Origin: an uncultured Fretibacterium sp.
Lineage (GTDB): Bacteria > Synergistota > Synergistia > Synergistales > Aminobacteriaceae
Direction: 5' to 3'
Length of the DNA stretch: 6,681 bases
Assembly (NCBI GenBank): GCA_937900285.1
Contig: CALCEM010000054.1
Location: 1-6,681 of the forward strand
Part shown: positions 6,326 through 6,681 of the stretch, piece after piece
Layout: every line of letters starts with the position of its first letter
How positions within the stretch are numbered: position 1 is the first letter of the stretch
Position numbers and translations under genes: made by a program
Notes under the pieces: generated by a model
The model's database searches: none
Seen by the model: the letters and a program-made list of their open reading frames with translations, nothing else
What the model was told of the DNA's origin: nothing

Positions 6326-6681
6326 ATGTGGGACGAATATTTTAATACTGATTCTGTTTCCGAAATTCGTTTAAAGACTACAACATATTTTGGACCGGGA
6401 GCTATTTCAAAAATTGATGACATCATCAAAAATTTAAAATCCAGAGGAATAAATCAAGTTTTATGCATGACCGGCGGACGTTCTTATAAACTTACTGGAG
6501 CATATGATCACGTTGAAGCAGCCTGCAAAAAATATAACGTCGGAATAACTTTATTTAACAAAGTTACACCAAATCCTACAACAACTTCAATTGATGAAGC
6601 CGTTTCAACAGCAAAAAAAGACGGTGCAAAAGCTGTTATAGGAATTGGAGGCGGGAGTCCTATTGATGCAGGTAAGAGCGC
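6326..6681 (+). CDS. Iron-containing (group III) alcohol dehydrogenase, N-terminal part
   Basis: The window shows 118 codons and the frame is still open at the right edge. The product belongs to the Fe-dependent alcohol dehydrogenase family, cytoplasmic NAD(P)H enzymes that reduce aldehydes to alcohols or the reverse. Visible family traits are the YFGPGAI segment (21-27), the N-terminal alternation of strands and helices of the nucleotide-binding domain, the PNPTT segment (82-86) and the dinucleotide motif GGGSPIDAGKS (108-118). The metal-binding histidines lie outside the window, so metal and substrate cannot be judged. The ATG at 6326 follows AAAGGA (6308-6313) by 12 nt. The gene is transcribed divergently from the hydrogenase operon across an AT-rich promoter region, which suggests shared redox control. 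Glycerol, butanol and lactaldehyde dehydrogenases of the same family are alternatives. Confidence 0.9.
   Translation, partial: MWDEYFNTDSVSEIRLKTTTYFGPGAISKIDDIIKNLKSRGINQVLCMTGGRSYKLTGAYDHVEAACKKYNVGITLFNKVTPNPTTTSIDEAVSTAKKDGAKAVIGIGGGSPIDAGKS

Noticed and set aside
1..6681. CRISPR arrays, tRNA or rRNA genes, insertion sequences
   Set aside because: No regularly spaced repeats, no tRNA- or rRNA-like sequence and no transposase-like frames were seen; non-coding space is almost limited to 6152-6325 and 2523-2576.

Overview
The window is the 5' part of a minus-strand operon of iron-sulfur redox genes, with the start of a divergent plus-strand alcohol dehydrogenase gene at the right edge. Four complete genes and two edge-truncated genes account for nearly all of it. 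The AT-rich base composition, oxygen-sensitive [FeFe] hydrogenase genes, clostridial-type hydrogenase motifs and an iron-type alcohol dehydrogenase suggest a strictly anaerobic fermenter, probably a Firmicutes (Clostridia or Negativicutes) or Synergistota-like bacterium. The taxon is inference from gene content only.

In transcription order (right to left) the operon reads as follows. (1) A fusion of the NuoF C-terminal [4Fe-4S] domain with a GltD/NfnB-like FAD and NAD(P)H oxidoreductase, about 6151-4301. (2) hydA, a full [FeFe] hydrogenase catalytic subunit, 4307-2577, overlapping gene 1 by 7 nt. (3) After a 54-nt gap with its own unusual leader, hydC (NuoE-like), 2522-2037. (4) hydB (NuoF-like, with extra N- and C-terminal cluster domains), 2040-163, overlapping hydC by 4 nt. 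(5) The first 49 codons of another protein with a HydA/NuoG-type [2Fe-2S] domain, 147 to beyond the left edge. Genes 3 and 4 are the NADH/FMN arm of a trimeric electron-bifurcating hydrogenase, which couples H2 formation to joint oxidation of NADH and reduced ferredoxin, or the reverse. Gene 1 looks like a pyridine-nucleotide arm, probably NADP(H), for hydrogenase electrons.

The most interesting reading is that two hydrogenase modules are joined end to end. One is a GltD-linked HydA pair (genes 1 and 2), resembling what the HydDB scheme calls glutamate-synthase-linked group A2. The other is a classical hydC-hydB-hydA trimer (genes 3, 4 and probably the truncated gene 5). The truncated gene carries the IYGACR-type cysteine motif that I recall from Thermotoga maritima HydA.

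The 174-nt region 6152-6325 between the divergent genes is extremely AT-rich. It holds a TATAAT box for each direction, a perfect 12-bp inverted repeat and a near-perfect direct repeat. I see no RNA genes, CRISPR arrays, transposons or convincing terminators.
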